A stretch of 64,000 nucleotides of DNA from VRUE01 sp963704505. Its GTDB lineage: Bacteria > Actinomycetota > Thermoleophilia > Solirubrobacterales > 70-9. This document shows, one piece after another, positions 34,671 to 43,547 of this stretch (its first letter is position 1; each line of letters starts with the position of its first letter). Both the position numbers and the translations under genes were made by a program. The notes beneath the pieces are model-generated. The model was not told the origin of the DNA and did no database searches. It saw only the letters and a list, made by a program, of their open reading frames with translations. Location: assembly GCA_963704505.1 (NCBI GenBank), contig OY969912.1:1984001-2048000 (forward strand), in the 5' to 3' direction.

Positions 34671-36848
34671 CTAGTCCTTGACGATCGGGTGCTCGCCGGT
34701 CGCGGTCGGATCGCCCTCGGCCGGCTCCACCGAGAGCCGGGGAAGGATCCGGTCGAGCCAGCCGGGCAGCCACCAGGCGCGGGCGCCGAGGAGCTGCATG
34801 ATCGCCGGGACCAGGATCGAGCGGATGATCACCGCGTCGATGAGGACCGCCGATGCGAGGCCGAGCCCGAACAGTTTCGTGATCGGTTCTTCGGTGAGCA
34901 TGAACGAGGCGAAGACGGTGACCATGATCGCCGCCGCGGCGGTGATCACGCGACCGGTCAACGCCAGGCCGCGGGTCACGGAGGGGCTCGCGTCTTTGGT
35001 GTGTTCCCACTCTTCGTGGATCCGCGACATCAGGAAGACCTCGTAGTCCATCGAGAGCCCGAAGACGATCGAGAACAGGAAGATCGGGAAGAAGGAGATG
35101 ATCGGCCCGGTTCCTTCGATTCCGATCAGGCTGCCTCCCCAGCCCCACTGGAAGACGGCGACGATGATCCCGAAGGCGGCGCCGATGCTCAGCAGGTTCA
35201 TCACGATCGCCTTCAGCGGCACCAGCACCGATCGGAAGACCGCCATCAGCAGGAGTGCCGAGAGCAGGATCACGACGCCGATGAAGAGCGGCAGCTTTTC
35301 GGAGATCGCGTCGCCGAAGTCCTCGAAGATCGCGGTGATGCCGCCGACGTGCATCTGGGTGCCCGTCTTCGCCTCGATCGGCGGGATCACGTCGTCGCGG
35401 ATGTGGTCGAGGAGTTCGGTCGTTTCCTCGCTCTCGGGTGAGGATTCCGGGTAGAGCTGGAAGACGCCGGTGTTCTTCGCCTTGTTGAGCGTGATCGGGG
35501 TGACGCCGGCGACATCCGGTTCGTCTTCGACCTGCTGGCGCAGCTGGGTCAGGCCCTGGTCATCGCCCTTCGAGGGCAGTGCCGCGACCATCGAGAACGG
35601 GCCGTTGAAGCCTGGGCCGAAGCCTTCGGCGAGCAGGTCGTAGGCTTCGCGCGTCGGCTTGCCCTTCGGGTCGTTGCCGGCGTCGGTCGAGCCCAGCCGC
35701 AGCGAGAGCGTCGGGATGCAGAGGACGATCAGCAGGCCGCCGGAGAGCAGCGCCGCCGTCCACGGGCGCTTCTGGACCTCGCGGCTCCAGCGGAACCATT
35801 TGGTGTCTTCGGCGGTCGAGGGCTTGCGCTTGCCGAGGCCGGGGATCCGCAGCCGATCGACCCAGTGCCCGGCGATCGCGAGCAGCGCGGGAAGCAGCGT
35901 CAGCGCCGCCATCATCGTGCAGAAGACCGCCAGGGCCGCGGCCAGCGCCACTCCGTAGAGGAAGGTGATGCCGAGCAGCAGCATCCCCATCAGCGAGATG
36001 ATCACCGTCACGCCGGCGAACAGCACCGCGCGGCCGGCCGTGTCGACCGCGGCGATCGCCGCGTCGCGCTTCTCGAGACCTTCGTCGAGGGCGTTGCGGA
36101 AGCGGGTGAGGATGAAGAGGGCGTAGTCGATGCCGACGCCGAGGCCGATCATCGCCGCCAGCACCGGCGCGAAGTTCGCGGTGTCGAAGACGTGGGTCCC
36201 GATCGTCACCAGGCTGAGCCCGACCCCGAGCGCGAACAGCGCCGTGAGGATCGGCAGGCCCATAGCGATCGCCGAACCGAAGGTCAGCAGCAGGATGATG
36301 ATCGCGGCCAGCAGGCCGATGAAGAAGGAGGCGTCGCCGCCTTCTTCTTCGGCTTCGGCGACGGGCTGGCCGCCCAGCGCGACCGTCAGTTCGCCGCCCG
36401 AAGCGTCTTCGGTGGCTTCGATCAGTTCGCTGGTCTGGTCTTTGTCGAGTTTGTTGCCGAAGGCGTCGTACTGGATCGTCGCGTAGGCGATCTTGCCGTC
36501 GTCGCTGATCGCCCCGCCGCTGTCGTCGGCGTAGGGGTTGGCGACTTCGCTGACGTGATCCATGCCTTCCGCCTGGTGGAAGAGGACCGTCATCTGCTTC
36601 TTGACCGCGGGGTCGCGAACTCCCTGTTCGGCCTTGAACGCGATCGTCGCGGTGTCTCCCGACTGTTGCGGGAAGCGGTCTTCGAGCAGCTGGAAGGCTT
36701 CCTGAGAGTCGGAGTCCGGGAGTTTGAATTCTTCGGTGAAGTCGGAGCCGGCCGACCCGGCGATCATCCCGATCCCGATCAGGGCCACGATCCAGCCGAT
36801 GATCACCGTCTTGCGGTGGCCGGTCGTCCATGTCGCGAAACGTCGCAT
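34671..36848 (-). CDS. MMPL/RND-family membrane transporter
   Basis: Protein of 725 residues with the MmpL layout: an N-terminal helix (TVIIGWIVALIGIGMIAGSAG), an exterior domain to about residue 170, a block of five helices (FFIGLLAAIIILLLTFGSAIA; the GLGVGIDYALFILTRFRN motif), a second exterior domain, and a second helix block with FGLSMDYEVFLMSRIHEEW. The repeated D-Y pairs in GVGIDYALF and GLSMDYEVF are the proton-relay positions of this family. It likely exports a lipid or small molecule. Glutamate in the first exterior domain is almost entirely GAA, unlike nearby genes. Confidence 0.9.
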   Translation of the reverse strand: MRRFATWTTGHRKTVIIGWIVALIGIGMIAGSAGSDFTEEFKLPDSDSQEAFQLLEDRFPQQSGDTATIAFKAEQGVRDPAVKKQMTVLFHQAEGMDHVSEVANPYADDSGGAISDDGKIAYATIQYDAFGNKLDKDQTSELIEATEDASGGELTVALGGQPVAEAEEEGGDASFFIGLLAAIIILLLTFGSAIAMGLPILTALFALGVGLSLVTIGTHVFDTANFAPVLAAMIGLGVGIDYALFILTRFRNALDEGLEKRDAAIAAVDTAGRAVLFAGVTVIISLMGMLLLGITFLYGVALAAALAVFCTMMAALTLLPALLAIAGHWVDRLRIPGLGKRKPSTAEDTKWFRWSREVQKRPWTAALLSGGLLIVLCIPTLSLRLGSTDAGNDPKGKPTREAYDLLAEGFGPGFNGPFSMVAALPSKGDDQGLTQLRQQVEDEPDVAGVTPITLNKAKNTGVFQLYPESSPESEETTELLDHIRDDVIPPIEAKTGTQMHVGGITAIFEDFGDAISEKLPLFIGVVILLSALLLMAVFRSVLVPLKAIVMNLLSIGAAFGIIVAVFQWGWGGSLIGIEGTGPIISFFPIFLFSIVFGLSMDYEVFLMSRIHEEWEHTKDASPSVTRGLALTGRVITAAAAIMVTVFASFMLTEEPITKLFGLGLASAVLIDAVIIRSILVPAIMQLLGARAWWLPGWLDRILPRLSVEPAEGDPTATGEHPIVKD

Positions 36849-36857
36849 CGGTCGCGC

Positions 36858-36863
36858 ACGCTA
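36858..36863 (-). promoter_or_regulatory. Predicted -10 element of the MMPL gene (TAGCGT)
   Basis: TAGCGT on the minus strand is 9 bases before the ATG at 36848, divergent from fakA. Confidence 0.45.
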
Positions 36864-36902
36864 GCGAAACGGGCGGGCGCGCTCGTCCCCGGCCGCGGTA
36901 GC

Positions 36903-36908
36903 TAGATT
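36903..36908 (+). promoter_or_regulatory. Predicted -10 element of fakA (TAGATT)
   Basis: TAGATT lies 7 bases before the ATG. The segment TAGATTTCG-ACC is nearly the same as before ilvD (61568). Confidence 0.5.
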
Positions 36909-36915
36909 TCGACCA

Positions 36916-38547
36916 ATGCCCGATCCCAGCATCGTGCGGTTTCGGCGGGTTGTGACCTCCGCCTACGCCTATTTGGAGGAGCGGCGGGAGGAGGTCAATG
37001 ACCTCAACGTCTTCCCCGTCGCCGACGGCGACACCGGCGACAACATGGCGATGACGATGCGCGCCGTGATGGAGGAGCTCGACCGCCTCGACGGCCAGGA
37101 GATCGATGAGATCGGCCGCACGGAGTTGGTCCAGGCCCTGGCCAGGGCTGCCCTGATGGGCGCGCGCGGCAACTCCGGCGTGATCCTCAGCCAGATCGTC
37201 CGCGGCGCTGCCGAGGAGCTGGCCAGCCGCCCCGGCGAGCTGATCGACCCGGTCCTCGTCGCCTCCGCCTTCGCCAGCGCCGCCGACGCCGCCTATGCCT
37301 CCGTCCGCGAGCCCGCCGAGGGGACGATGCTGACCGTCTTCCGCGAGATGGCGCACTCGATCGCGCGGCAGCTCGCCCACCTCGACGTGGAGAGCCAGCG
37401 CCTCGACAAAGGAGCGAGCGCCGCCCAGCAGGACGCGATCCTCGCCCAGGTCCTCGAGCGAGCGATCGCCGATGGCCAGAAGGCGGTGGAGCGGACCCCG
37501 GAGCAGCTCGACGTGCTGCGCGAGTCGGGCGTCGTCGATGCCGGCGGCTACGGGCTGGTGCTGATCCTTGCCGGCGTCGTCTCCGGCCTGCGGGGAACGG
37601 AGGCCGCGCCGCCCGAGATCGAGCACCACGAGGCGCCCCGGATGAGCCGCCCCCGCCACGCCGACAGCCGCTTCCGTTACTGCACCAACTTCATCGTCTC
37701 CGGCGCCGGCCTCGCCTCCCGTGACTTCCTGCCCCGGCTCGAGGGCCTCGGCGACTCGGTCCTCGTCGTCGGCGACGAAACCACCCTCAAGGTCCACATC
37801 CACACCGACGAGCCCGAGGATGCCGTGGCCCTCTTCGAGGGTGCCGGGAACGTGACCAACCTCGACGTCGCCGACATGCGCGAGCAGGTCGCCGAGCGCG
37901 AGGCGCGGCTCAGCACGGGGCGGACGGGGGCGCTCGCGGTCGCCGCCGGGTCCGGCTTCGAGCAGCTCTTCGCCGACCTCGGCGCCGCCGTCGTCCCGGG
38001 CGGCGAGACGCTCAACCCGTCCACCTACGAGCTGCTCGCCGGAATCCACGAGGTGCCGGCCGAAGAAGTGCTGGTCCTGCCCAGCTCGGCCAACGTGGTG
38101 ATGGCGGCCGAGCGGGCCTGCGAGCTCTCCGAGAAGCCCGCCCGCGTGGTCCGTTCGACCTCACAGCAGGCGAGCCTGCTCGTCCTCGTCGAGCTGGACC
38201 CGGACGCGCCGGTCGACGAGAACTCGGAGCGCCTCGAAGCCGCGCTCGAGGGGATCGCCGGCGGCGGCGTCGCCGCCGCGGCCCGCGACGATCCCCGCGG
38301 TCGGTTCCGCACCGGTGACGCGGTCGGCTTCGCCGAGGGCGAGATCGTCGCCTGGGGTGGAGCGGGGTCGACCCTGGCGGCGACGATCGAGCGGCTCGCG
38401 GACGGCGCCGAGATCGTCACCGTGATCGCCGGTGAGGGCGCGCCGATCCCATTGGGGGAGATCGGCGCCCACGTCCCGGACGGGGTCGAGATCGAGACCC
38501 ACGACGGCGGCCAGCCGAGCTGGTGGTGGCTGTTGGCAGCCCAGTAG
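36916..38547 (+). CDS. fakA: Fatty acid kinase subunit FakA (DhaL/DAK2 + DegV-like)
   Basis: Protein of 543 residues. The N-terminal DhaL-type ATP-binding domain has NDLNVFPVADGDTGDNMAMT (metal-binding Asp residues) and GARGNSGVILSQIVRG; a middle domain and a C-terminal part follow. This architecture is FakA, which with a FakB protein phosphorylates fatty acids for phospholipid synthesis. The fakA-recG pairing is widely conserved. The acyl-phosphate product feeds the same pathway as PlsX, encoded at 43.9 kb. Confidence 0.9.
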   Translation: MPDPSIVRFRRVVTSAYAYLEERREEVNDLNVFPVADGDTGDNMAMTMRAVMEELDRLDGQEIDEIGRTELVQALARAALMGARGNSGVILSQIVRGAAEELASRPGELIDPVLVASAFASAADAAYASVREPAEGTMLTVFREMAHSIARQLAHLDVESQRLDKGASAAQQDAILAQVLERAIADGQKAVERTPEQLDVLRESGVVDAGGYGLVLILAGVVSGLRGTEAAPPEIEHHEAPRMSRPRHADSRFRYCTNFIVSGAGLASRDFLPRLEGLGDSVLVVGDETTLKVHIHTDEPEDAVALFEGAGNVTNLDVADMREQVAEREARLSTGRTGALAVAAGSGFEQLFADLGAAVVPGGETLNPSTYELLAGIHEVPAEEVLVLPSSANVVMAAERACELSEKPARVVRSTSQQASLLVLVELDPDAPVDENSERLEAALEGIAGGGVAAAARDDPRGRFRTGDAVGFAEGEIVAWGGAGSTLAATIERLADGAEIVTVIAGEGAPIPLGEIGAHVPDGVEIETHDGGQPSWWWLLAAQ

Positions 38548-38550
38548 TTC

Positions 38551-40674
38551 GTGCGCTCCTTCGCCGGTGCCTCAGAGCTGAGCGAGGCCGAGCTGCGCGA
38601 GGCCGGCGTGCACTGGCCGCGACCGAGCGCGCTGAGGGTCGGCCTGGCGGCGCTCCCCGGCGTCGGCCCGAAGCTGGCCGAGGCGGCGGCCGAGACCGGC
38701 CTCGAGACGATCGGCGACCTGCTCCTACGCCTGCCCCACAGCCACCGCGACCGGACCGTCGCCCCGATCGCCGACCTCGCCCCGGGCTCTGAGGGCACCG
38801 TGGCGGTCGAGGTCCAGGGCAGCGCGCCGCGCCCCTTCCGGCGGCGCGGGCTCTCGATCGTCTCGGTCAAAGTGGGCGACGACTCCGGCTCCCTGCGGGC
38901 AACCTGGTTCAACCAGCCCTGGGTGGCCCAGAAACTGACGCCGGGCACCCGGCTGAAGCTGACCGGATCCCGCGACAAACGCGGGCTTCGAGTGTCCGAG
39001 TACGAGGTGCTCGGGGCGGGGGCCAGCGACGATGGAGGCCTGGTTCCGGTGCACTCCGCTTCCGAGCAGCTCAAACCGGGGCGGATCCGGAAATGGATCG
39101 AGCAGGCGCTCGGTCTCGCCCCCAACGTCGTCGAGGCTCTGCCCGCCGAGCTGCGCGCGCGCCGCGGCCTGGCCGGGGTCGCCGACGCGCTGAGCGCCGC
39201 CCACTTTCCGGAGAGCGAGGCGGATGCCGAGCTCGCCGGCGATCGGCTCGTCTTCGAAGAGCTCTTCCTCTACCAGGCGGTTCTCGCGACCCGCAAGCGC
39301 TCGCGTCGCTCGGCGGCCCCGGCGCCGAAGCTTGGGCGGCCCGGGGAGATGGTCGGCGCCTGGATCGACTCGCTGCCCTTCGAGCCGACCGCCGACCAGC
39401 TCGCCGCCTTCGACGAGGTCGACGCCGACATCGGCTCGGGTGAGCCGATGGCCCGGCTGTTGATGGGCGAGGTCGGCTCGGGCAAGACCGTGGTCGCCCT
39501 CTACGCGATGCTGCGCTCGCTCGAAGCCGGCTTCCAGGCGGCGCTGATGGCGCCGACCGAGACGCTCGCCGAACAGCACGCCGAGACGCTCGGCCGCCTG
39601 CTCACCGCCGGGTTGGTCCCCTTCGCCCTGCTCACCGGATCAACGCCCGCTGCGGCCCGCCGGCGCGCCCTCAACCAGCTCGCCAGTGGCGAGCTGGGAC
39701 TCATCCTGGGTACCCACGCGCTGATCGAGCCGACGGTCGAGTTCGCCCGGCTCGGGCTCGTCGTGATCGACGAGCAGCATCGCTTCGGGGTCGAGCAGCG
39801 GGCGGCGCTCGACCGCAAGGGCCCGACGGGACTGGCACCCCATGTCCTCCACATGACCGCGACGCCGATCCCGCGCACCCTCTCGCTGACCGTCTACGGC
39901 GACCTCGACACCACCGCCCTGCGCGAGCTGCCTGCCGGGCGCCAGGCGGTCGAGACCCGGCTGGTCGCGGAGGCGGACCGGGCCGAGGCCTACGAGTTCA
40001 TCCGCGCCCGCCTCGCCGAGGGCCGCCAGGCCTTCGTCGTCTGCCCGCTGGTCGCCGCCTCGGAGAAACAGCGGGGCAAGGCGGCCGAGCTCGAGGCGAC
40101 CCGCCTCGCCGAGGGCGAGCTGCGCGACTTCGCGGTCGGCGTCCTCCACGGCCAGATGCACTCCTCCGAGAAGGCCGCGGCGATGGCCGCCTTTTCCTCC
40201 GGTGCCACCAATGTGCTGGTCGCGACGACGGTGATCGAGGTCGGCATCGACGTCCCCAACGCGACGGTGATGGTGATCGAGGGTGCCGAGCGTTACGGCG
40301 TCTCCCAGCTCCACCAGCTGCGCGGCCGCGTCGGTCGCGGCGAGCACCGGTCGGCCTGCCTGCTCTTCCCGGAAGGCTCGGGGGTCGCCGCCCGCCGCCG
40401 GCTCGAGGCGGTCGCCTCCGAGCGCGATGGCTTCAAGCTGGCCGAGGTCGACCTCGCCCTGCGCGGCGAGGGGGAGGTGCTCGGCACCCGCCAGCACGGT
40501 CTTCCCCGTTTCGCCGCCGCCCAGCTCCCCGAGGACATGCCGACCCTGCTCGAGGCGCGCGAGGAGGTGCTGGAGCTGGGCCGCCGGCACGGCTCGCTCG
40601 ACGCGCCCGCGCTCGGCCCCCTGCTCGAGGTCGCCCAGCAGCGATTCGGCGCCGCCGATCCGGTGGCGCTATGA
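38551..40674 (+). CDS. recG: ATP-dependent DNA helicase RecG
   Basis: Branch-migration helicase acting on stalled forks and Holliday junctions; 707 residues. N-terminal helix-hairpin-helix-like and wedge OB domain (GVGPKLAEAAAETGL; LLLRLPHSHRDRT), then SF2 motifs: LLMGEVGSGKTVVALYA (I), MAPTETLAEQHAET (Ia), VVIDEQHRFGVEQR (II, DEQH), MTATPIPRTLSLT (III), and VGIDVPNATVMVIEGAERYG plus QLRGRVGRG (V-VI). GTG start three bases after the fakA stop. Coupled to rsmD. Confidence 0.97.
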   Translation: MRSFAGASELSEAELREAGVHWPRPSALRVGLAALPGVGPKLAEAAAETGLETIGDLLLRLPHSHRDRTVAPIADLAPGSEGTVAVEVQGSAPRPFRRRGLSIVSVKVGDDSGSLRATWFNQPWVAQKLTPGTRLKLTGSRDKRGLRVSEYEVLGAGASDDGGLVPVHSASEQLKPGRIRKWIEQALGLAPNVVEALPAELRARRGLAGVADALSAAHFPESEADAELAGDRLVFEELFLYQAVLATRKRSRRSAAPAPKLGRPGEMVGAWIDSLPFEPTADQLAAFDEVDADIGSGEPMARLLMGEVGSGKTVVALYAMLRSLEAGFQAALMAPTETLAEQHAETLGRLLTAGLVPFALLTGSTPAAARRRALNQLASGELGLILGTHALIEPTVEFARLGLVVIDEQHRFGVEQRAALDRKGPTGLAPHVLHMTATPIPRTLSLTVYGDLDTTALRELPAGRQAVETRLVAEADRAEAYEFIRARLAEGRQAFVVCPLVAASEKQRGKAAELEATRLAEGELRDFAVGVLHGQMHSSEKAAAMAAFSSGATNVLVATTVIEVGIDVPNATVMVIEGAERYGVSQLHQLRGRVGRGEHRSACLLFPEGSGVAARRRLEAVASERDGFKLAEVDLALRGEGEVLGTRQHGLPRFAAAQLPEDMPTLLEAREEVLELGRRHGSLDAPALGPLLEVAQQRFGAADPVAL

Positions 40675-41219
40675 GGATCGTCGCCGGGGAGTTGAAGGGG
40701 AGACGGTTGGTCGCGCCGCGCGGGCAGAAGGTGCGGCCGACGGCGGACCGGGTCCGCGAGGCGGTCTTCTCGGCGCTCGGCGAGCGGGTCGAGGGCGCCC
40801 GCGTGCTCGACCTCTTCTGCGGCACCGGGGCGCTGGCGATCGAGGCTCTCTCACGCGGCGCGGCGGACGCCGTCCTGGTCGACCGCGACACGCGGCCGGC
40901 GCTCGGCAACGTGCAGATGCTCGGCCTCGCCGAGCGGGTCGACCTGGTCCGCGCCGACGCCGCCGCCTGGCTTTCCGGGCAAGCCGACGGGAGGCGTTTC
41001 GACCTGGTCTTCGTCGATGCCCCCTATAGACTCGCCGACCGCGTGGAACAGCAATTGGAAACCCACATGCCCGGCCTCCTCGAGCGCGACGGTCGCGCGA
41101 TAGTCGAGAGCGGCGCCCGCCGGCCGCTGCGGCTCGACTCGCTCGAGCGCCTGCGCCAGCGCCGCTACGGCGCCGCCGACGTCGCCTTCTATGCGCATCC
41201 CGAGGGGTCGGCCGCCTGA
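40671..41219 (+). CDS. rsmD: 16S rRNA guanine-966 N2-methyltransferase
   Basis: SAM-dependent methyltransferase of 182 residues. N-terminal RIVAGELKGRRLVAPRGQKVRPTADRVREA (read as two motifs), SAM motif VLDLFCGTGALAIEALSRGA, and the catalytic DAPY in LVFVDAPYRL are all diagnostic. It overlaps recG by four bases and coaD by one-codon-type TGATG overlap. The rsmD-coaD order is very common. Confidence 0.95.
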   Translation: MRIVAGELKGRRLVAPRGQKVRPTADRVREAVFSALGERVEGARVLDLFCGTGALAIEALSRGAADAVLVDRDTRPALGNVQMLGLAERVDLVRADAAAWLSGQADGRRFDLVFVDAPYRLADRVEQQLETHMPGLLERDGRAIVESGARRPLRLDSLERLRQRRYGAADVAFYAHPEGSAA

Positions 41220-41722
41220 TGGCGCAGAAGCAAGACGGCACCGTCGTTTGCCCCGGCAGCTACGACCCCGTCACCAACGGGCACCTCGACATCATCACCA
41301 GGACCTCCGCCGTGTTCGAGCGGGTCGTGGTCGGCGTCGTCAACAATCCAATCCGCAAGGAGAAGACCCTCTTCACAGCGGAGGAGCGCAAGGCCTTCAT
41401 CGAAGAGGCGACCAGCGAGCTCGAGAACGTCGAGGTGCAGACCTTCTCCAACCTGCTGGTCGAGTTCGCTCGCGAACTCGAGGCCAACGCGATCGTCAAG
41501 GGCCTGCGGGCGATCTCCGACTTCGAGTACGAGTTCGAGATGGCCCAGCTCAACCGCAAGCTGGACCCGGGGATCGAGAGCATCTACGTGATCGCCTCGC
41601 CCCACTACAGCTTCCTTTCGTCGACCGGGGTCAAGGAAATGGCGACCTTCAAGGGCGACGTCTCCGACCTCGTCCCGGGGCCTGTCGCGGTGGCGATGGC
41701 GGAGCGTTTCGGTGACAGGTAA
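41219..41722 (+). CDS. coaD: Phosphopantetheine adenylyltransferase
   Basis: Penultimate step of coenzyme A synthesis. The 167-residue protein has the nucleotidyltransferase motif PGSYDPVTNGHLDIITR with TxGH-type TNGH, GLRAISDFEYEFEMAQLNR and SPHYSFLSSTGVKE (ISSSxVKE equivalent). The start overlaps the rsmD stop (TGATG). Confidence 0.96.
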   Translation: MAQKQDGTVVCPGSYDPVTNGHLDIITRTSAVFERVVVGVVNNPIRKEKTLFTAEERKAFIEEATSELENVEVQTFSNLLVEFARELEANAIVKGLRAISDFEYEFEMAQLNRKLDPGIESIYVIASPHYSFLSSTGVKEMATFKGDVSDLVPGPVAVAMAERFGDR

Positions 41723-41774
41723 CCTTCTGTCGCGTAAGGCTGTTGTGGGCGAGAGGTTGCAAAAAGCCGAGCAT

Positions 41775-41815
41775 TTGACGGCTTCTTCGCCAAATTTGTC
41801 GCTGACACGTAGGCT
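41775..41815 (+). promoter_or_regulatory. Possible promoter region of the sepIVA-like gene
   Basis: The 105-base gap is less GC-rich than its surroundings. TAGGCT (41810-41815) is 12 bases before the start codon. TTGACG at 41775-41780 resembles a -35 box but is 29 bases away, so the two may not belong together. Confidence 0.3.
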
Positions 41816-41827
41816 TACGACCTGCTG

Positions 41828-42313
41828 ATGGACGTCCTGGTCCTCATAGACAAGCTGGATGATGTGGTCCACAACGCGCGCGCCGTCCCGCTGACGGACC
41901 AAGTGCGCGTCGACCGCGAGGAGATCTACGATCTTCTGGACCAGATGCGGGCGACGATCCCCGAGGAGATCAAGCAGGCCCGCTGGATCGTCAAGGAGCG
42001 CCAGGAGATGCTCGCCGAGGCCAAACGCGAGGCCGAGCGCATCGTCCGTGAGGCGCGCGAGCAGCAGGCCCGCCTGATCTCCGACGAAGAGGTCACCAAG
42101 CAGGCCGAGCGCGCCGCCGACGAGATCGTCGAGGACGCCCGCGCCCGCGAGCGCGAGATCCGACTCGGCGCCGAGGATTACGCCGACGAGATCCTCAATA
42201 CGCTCGAGGTCAACCTTCAGAAGTTCCTCGCCGCCGTTCAGCGCGGCCGCGATCGCCTCGCCGGGCGCGACGAAGAGCCTGTCGCAGAGCTCGACGAGAC
42301 CGCTTCGGAATAG
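41828..42313 (+). CDS. DivIVA-like coiled-coil protein (SepIVA-type)
   Basis: Protein of 161 residues: DVLVLIDKLDDVVHNARAVPLTDQVRVDRE at the start (read as two motifs), then a long Glu/Arg/Ala coiled coil (about residues 45-140; AKREAERIVREAREQQARL) and an acidic end. In mycobacteria the essential septation factor SepIVA (Rv2927c) has this fold and sits just before the yceD homologue, as here. A role in septation or polar growth is inferred from that synteny. The next gene, yceD, is on the opposite strand. Confidence 0.75.
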   Translation: MDVLVLIDKLDDVVHNARAVPLTDQVRVDREEIYDLLDQMRATIPEEIKQARWIVKERQEMLAEAKREAERIVREAREQQARLISDEEVTKQAERAADEIVEDARAREREIRLGAEDYADEILNTLEVNLQKFLAAVQRGRDRLAGRDEEPVAELDETASE

Positions 42314-42330
42314 GGCCAAGGGGTCGGGAA

Positions 42331-42436
42331 GGGGCCGGGTGCCCCTCCTCACTCAACTTTTCCGGTGAGACGGCGAGGGCCGTCCGAGTTGGGATTGCCG
42401 GAAAAGTACAAGCCGTTCGGAGGGGCACCCGGCCCC
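42331..42436. repeat. Hairpin element, copy A (inverted relative to copy B)
   Basis: Outer arms GGGGCCGGGTGCCCCTCC (42331-42348) and its exact complement (42419-42436); inner arms ACTTTTCCGG (42356-42365) and CCGGAAAAGT (42398-42407); a small internal GACGGC-gagg-GCCGTC hairpin. Read on the minus strand it contains CGGCTTGTACTTTTC and CACCGGAAAAGTTGAG, which recur in copy B on the plus strand. It lies between converging genes, so it may also terminate both. Confidence 0.8.
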
Positions 42437-42501
42437 CTGACTGATCCGCGCGGCGGATTCCGATTCGGTGATACCCCTCGCTTCAGCTGGTTGAGCTTCG
42501 G

Positions 42502-43017
42502 CTAATCGAGCTTCAGGTTGTCCAGGGCTGCCCAGCGGGGGTCGGTGCCTTTGTCGTGTTCGTGCTCTGTCGGGTCGGCGTCGTTGAGCGACTCGCCGCA
42601 GGTGGGGCAGAGGCCGGCGCAGTCGGGGCGGCAGAGAACTCGGCTGGGGAGGGCGAGGATCGCGGCGTCGTGGGCCCATCGCCCCAGGTCGAGCGTGCCG
42701 CCCTCCTCGTCGACGTAGGGGCTGCGCAGCTCCTCGTCCATCGCTTCGGGCTGGTCGACCTCGCGGGCATCGACCTCGGCCTCGACCCTGGCAGGCTCCA
42801 GGCAGCGCATGCAGGGGCCCTCGACGGTGACCGGGAAGCGCAGCCGGAAGGCCCAGCCGGCGGCCGGCCGGGAGACGTCGAGGCGCGCCTCGACCGGCTC
42901 AGGATCGACGGCGTAGGTTTGCCCGCCGAGCTCGAGCGGCTCCAGCTCCAGCGGCAGGTCGAGGCGGGTGCCGCCACCGGAAGGGAGCGACAGTCGGTCG
43001 AGATCGATGGTTGACAC
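42502..43017 (-). CDS. yceD: YceD/DUF177 family protein (23S rRNA accumulation protein)
   Basis: Protein of 171 residues with the DUF177 signature: VEGPCMRCLEPA, the EVDQPEAMDEEL acidic stretch, and a C-terminal CRPDCAGLCPTCGESLN zinc-like motif. YceD proteins help 23S rRNA accumulation or plastid-like 50S assembly. The gene is normally directly upstream of rpmF on the same strand; here it faces away from rpmF, 660 bases off, inside a block bounded by the paired hairpin elements. GTG start after a GGGAGG ribosome-binding site. Confidence 0.88.
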   Translation of the reverse strand: MSTIDLDRLSLPSGGGTRLDLPLELEPLELGGQTYAVDPEPVEARLDVSRPAAGWAFRLRFPVTVEGPCMRCLEPARVEAEVDAREVDQPEAMDEELRSPYVDEEGGTLDLGRWAHDAAILALPSRVLCRPDCAGLCPTCGESLNDADPTEHEHDKGTDPRWAALDNLKLD

Positions 43018-43049
43018 TTACGATGGCACCTCCCGAACGAGGTTAGAAG

Positions 43050-43544
43050 ATGGGTCAATTCGACTGGACACCCGACGAGTACCTGGAGCGCATCCGCGAC
43101 CGCGTGCCGCGCTACGACGAGCTGCAGGAGCAGGCGGTCGCCGCCATCCCGTTTCCACCCGAGCGGGTTCTCGAGCTCGGAATGGGCACCGGGGAGACGA
43201 CCCGGCGCCTGATCGACGCCCACCCCGAGTCCTGGGTGATCGGCCTCGACTCCAGCCCCGACATGGTCTTTCGCGCCCGCCAGAGCTACGACGATGTGCA
43301 GCTTGCCCGTATGGAGGACCCGCTCCCCGACGGCCCCTGGGACCTGGTGATCTCCGTCCTCTCACTCGGCGACCTCGATGCCGAGACGATGCAGGCTCTT
43401 TTCCGCCGCGTTCGGGAGCAGTCGAAGTCACTCGTGATCGGCGACCTCTTCGACTCCTCCCAGCTAGCCAATGCCCTTGAGTGGTCCCAAGGAGAAGTCG
43501 CTTGGGAGGCGGAGGGACTGGCCGTGATTCGCGCGACGTACTGA
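43050..43544 (+). CDS. Class I SAM-dependent methyltransferase
   Basis: Short methyltransferase of 164 residues: DWTPDEYLERIRDRVPRYDE, then the SAM motif VLELGMGTGETTRRLI and GLDSSPDMVFRAR, followed by WDLVISVLSLGDLD. The substrate is unknown. It diverges from yceD with only 32 bases between the two starts and ends four bases before hairpin element B. Confidence 0.8.
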   Translation: MGQFDWTPDEYLERIRDRVPRYDELQEQAVAAIPFPPERVLELGMGTGETTRRLIDAHPESWVIGLDSSPDMVFRARQSYDDVQLARMEDPLPDGPWDLVISVLSLGDLDAETMQALFRRVREQSKSLVIGDLFDSSQLANALEWSQGEVAWEAEGLAVIRATY

Positions 43545-43547
43545 GCA

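Noticed and set aside
35560..38049. Long minus-strand frame across the MMPL and fakA region
   Set aside because: It covers two divergent well-supported genes in the wrong frame and reads as Arg/Asp-rich low-complexity sequence.
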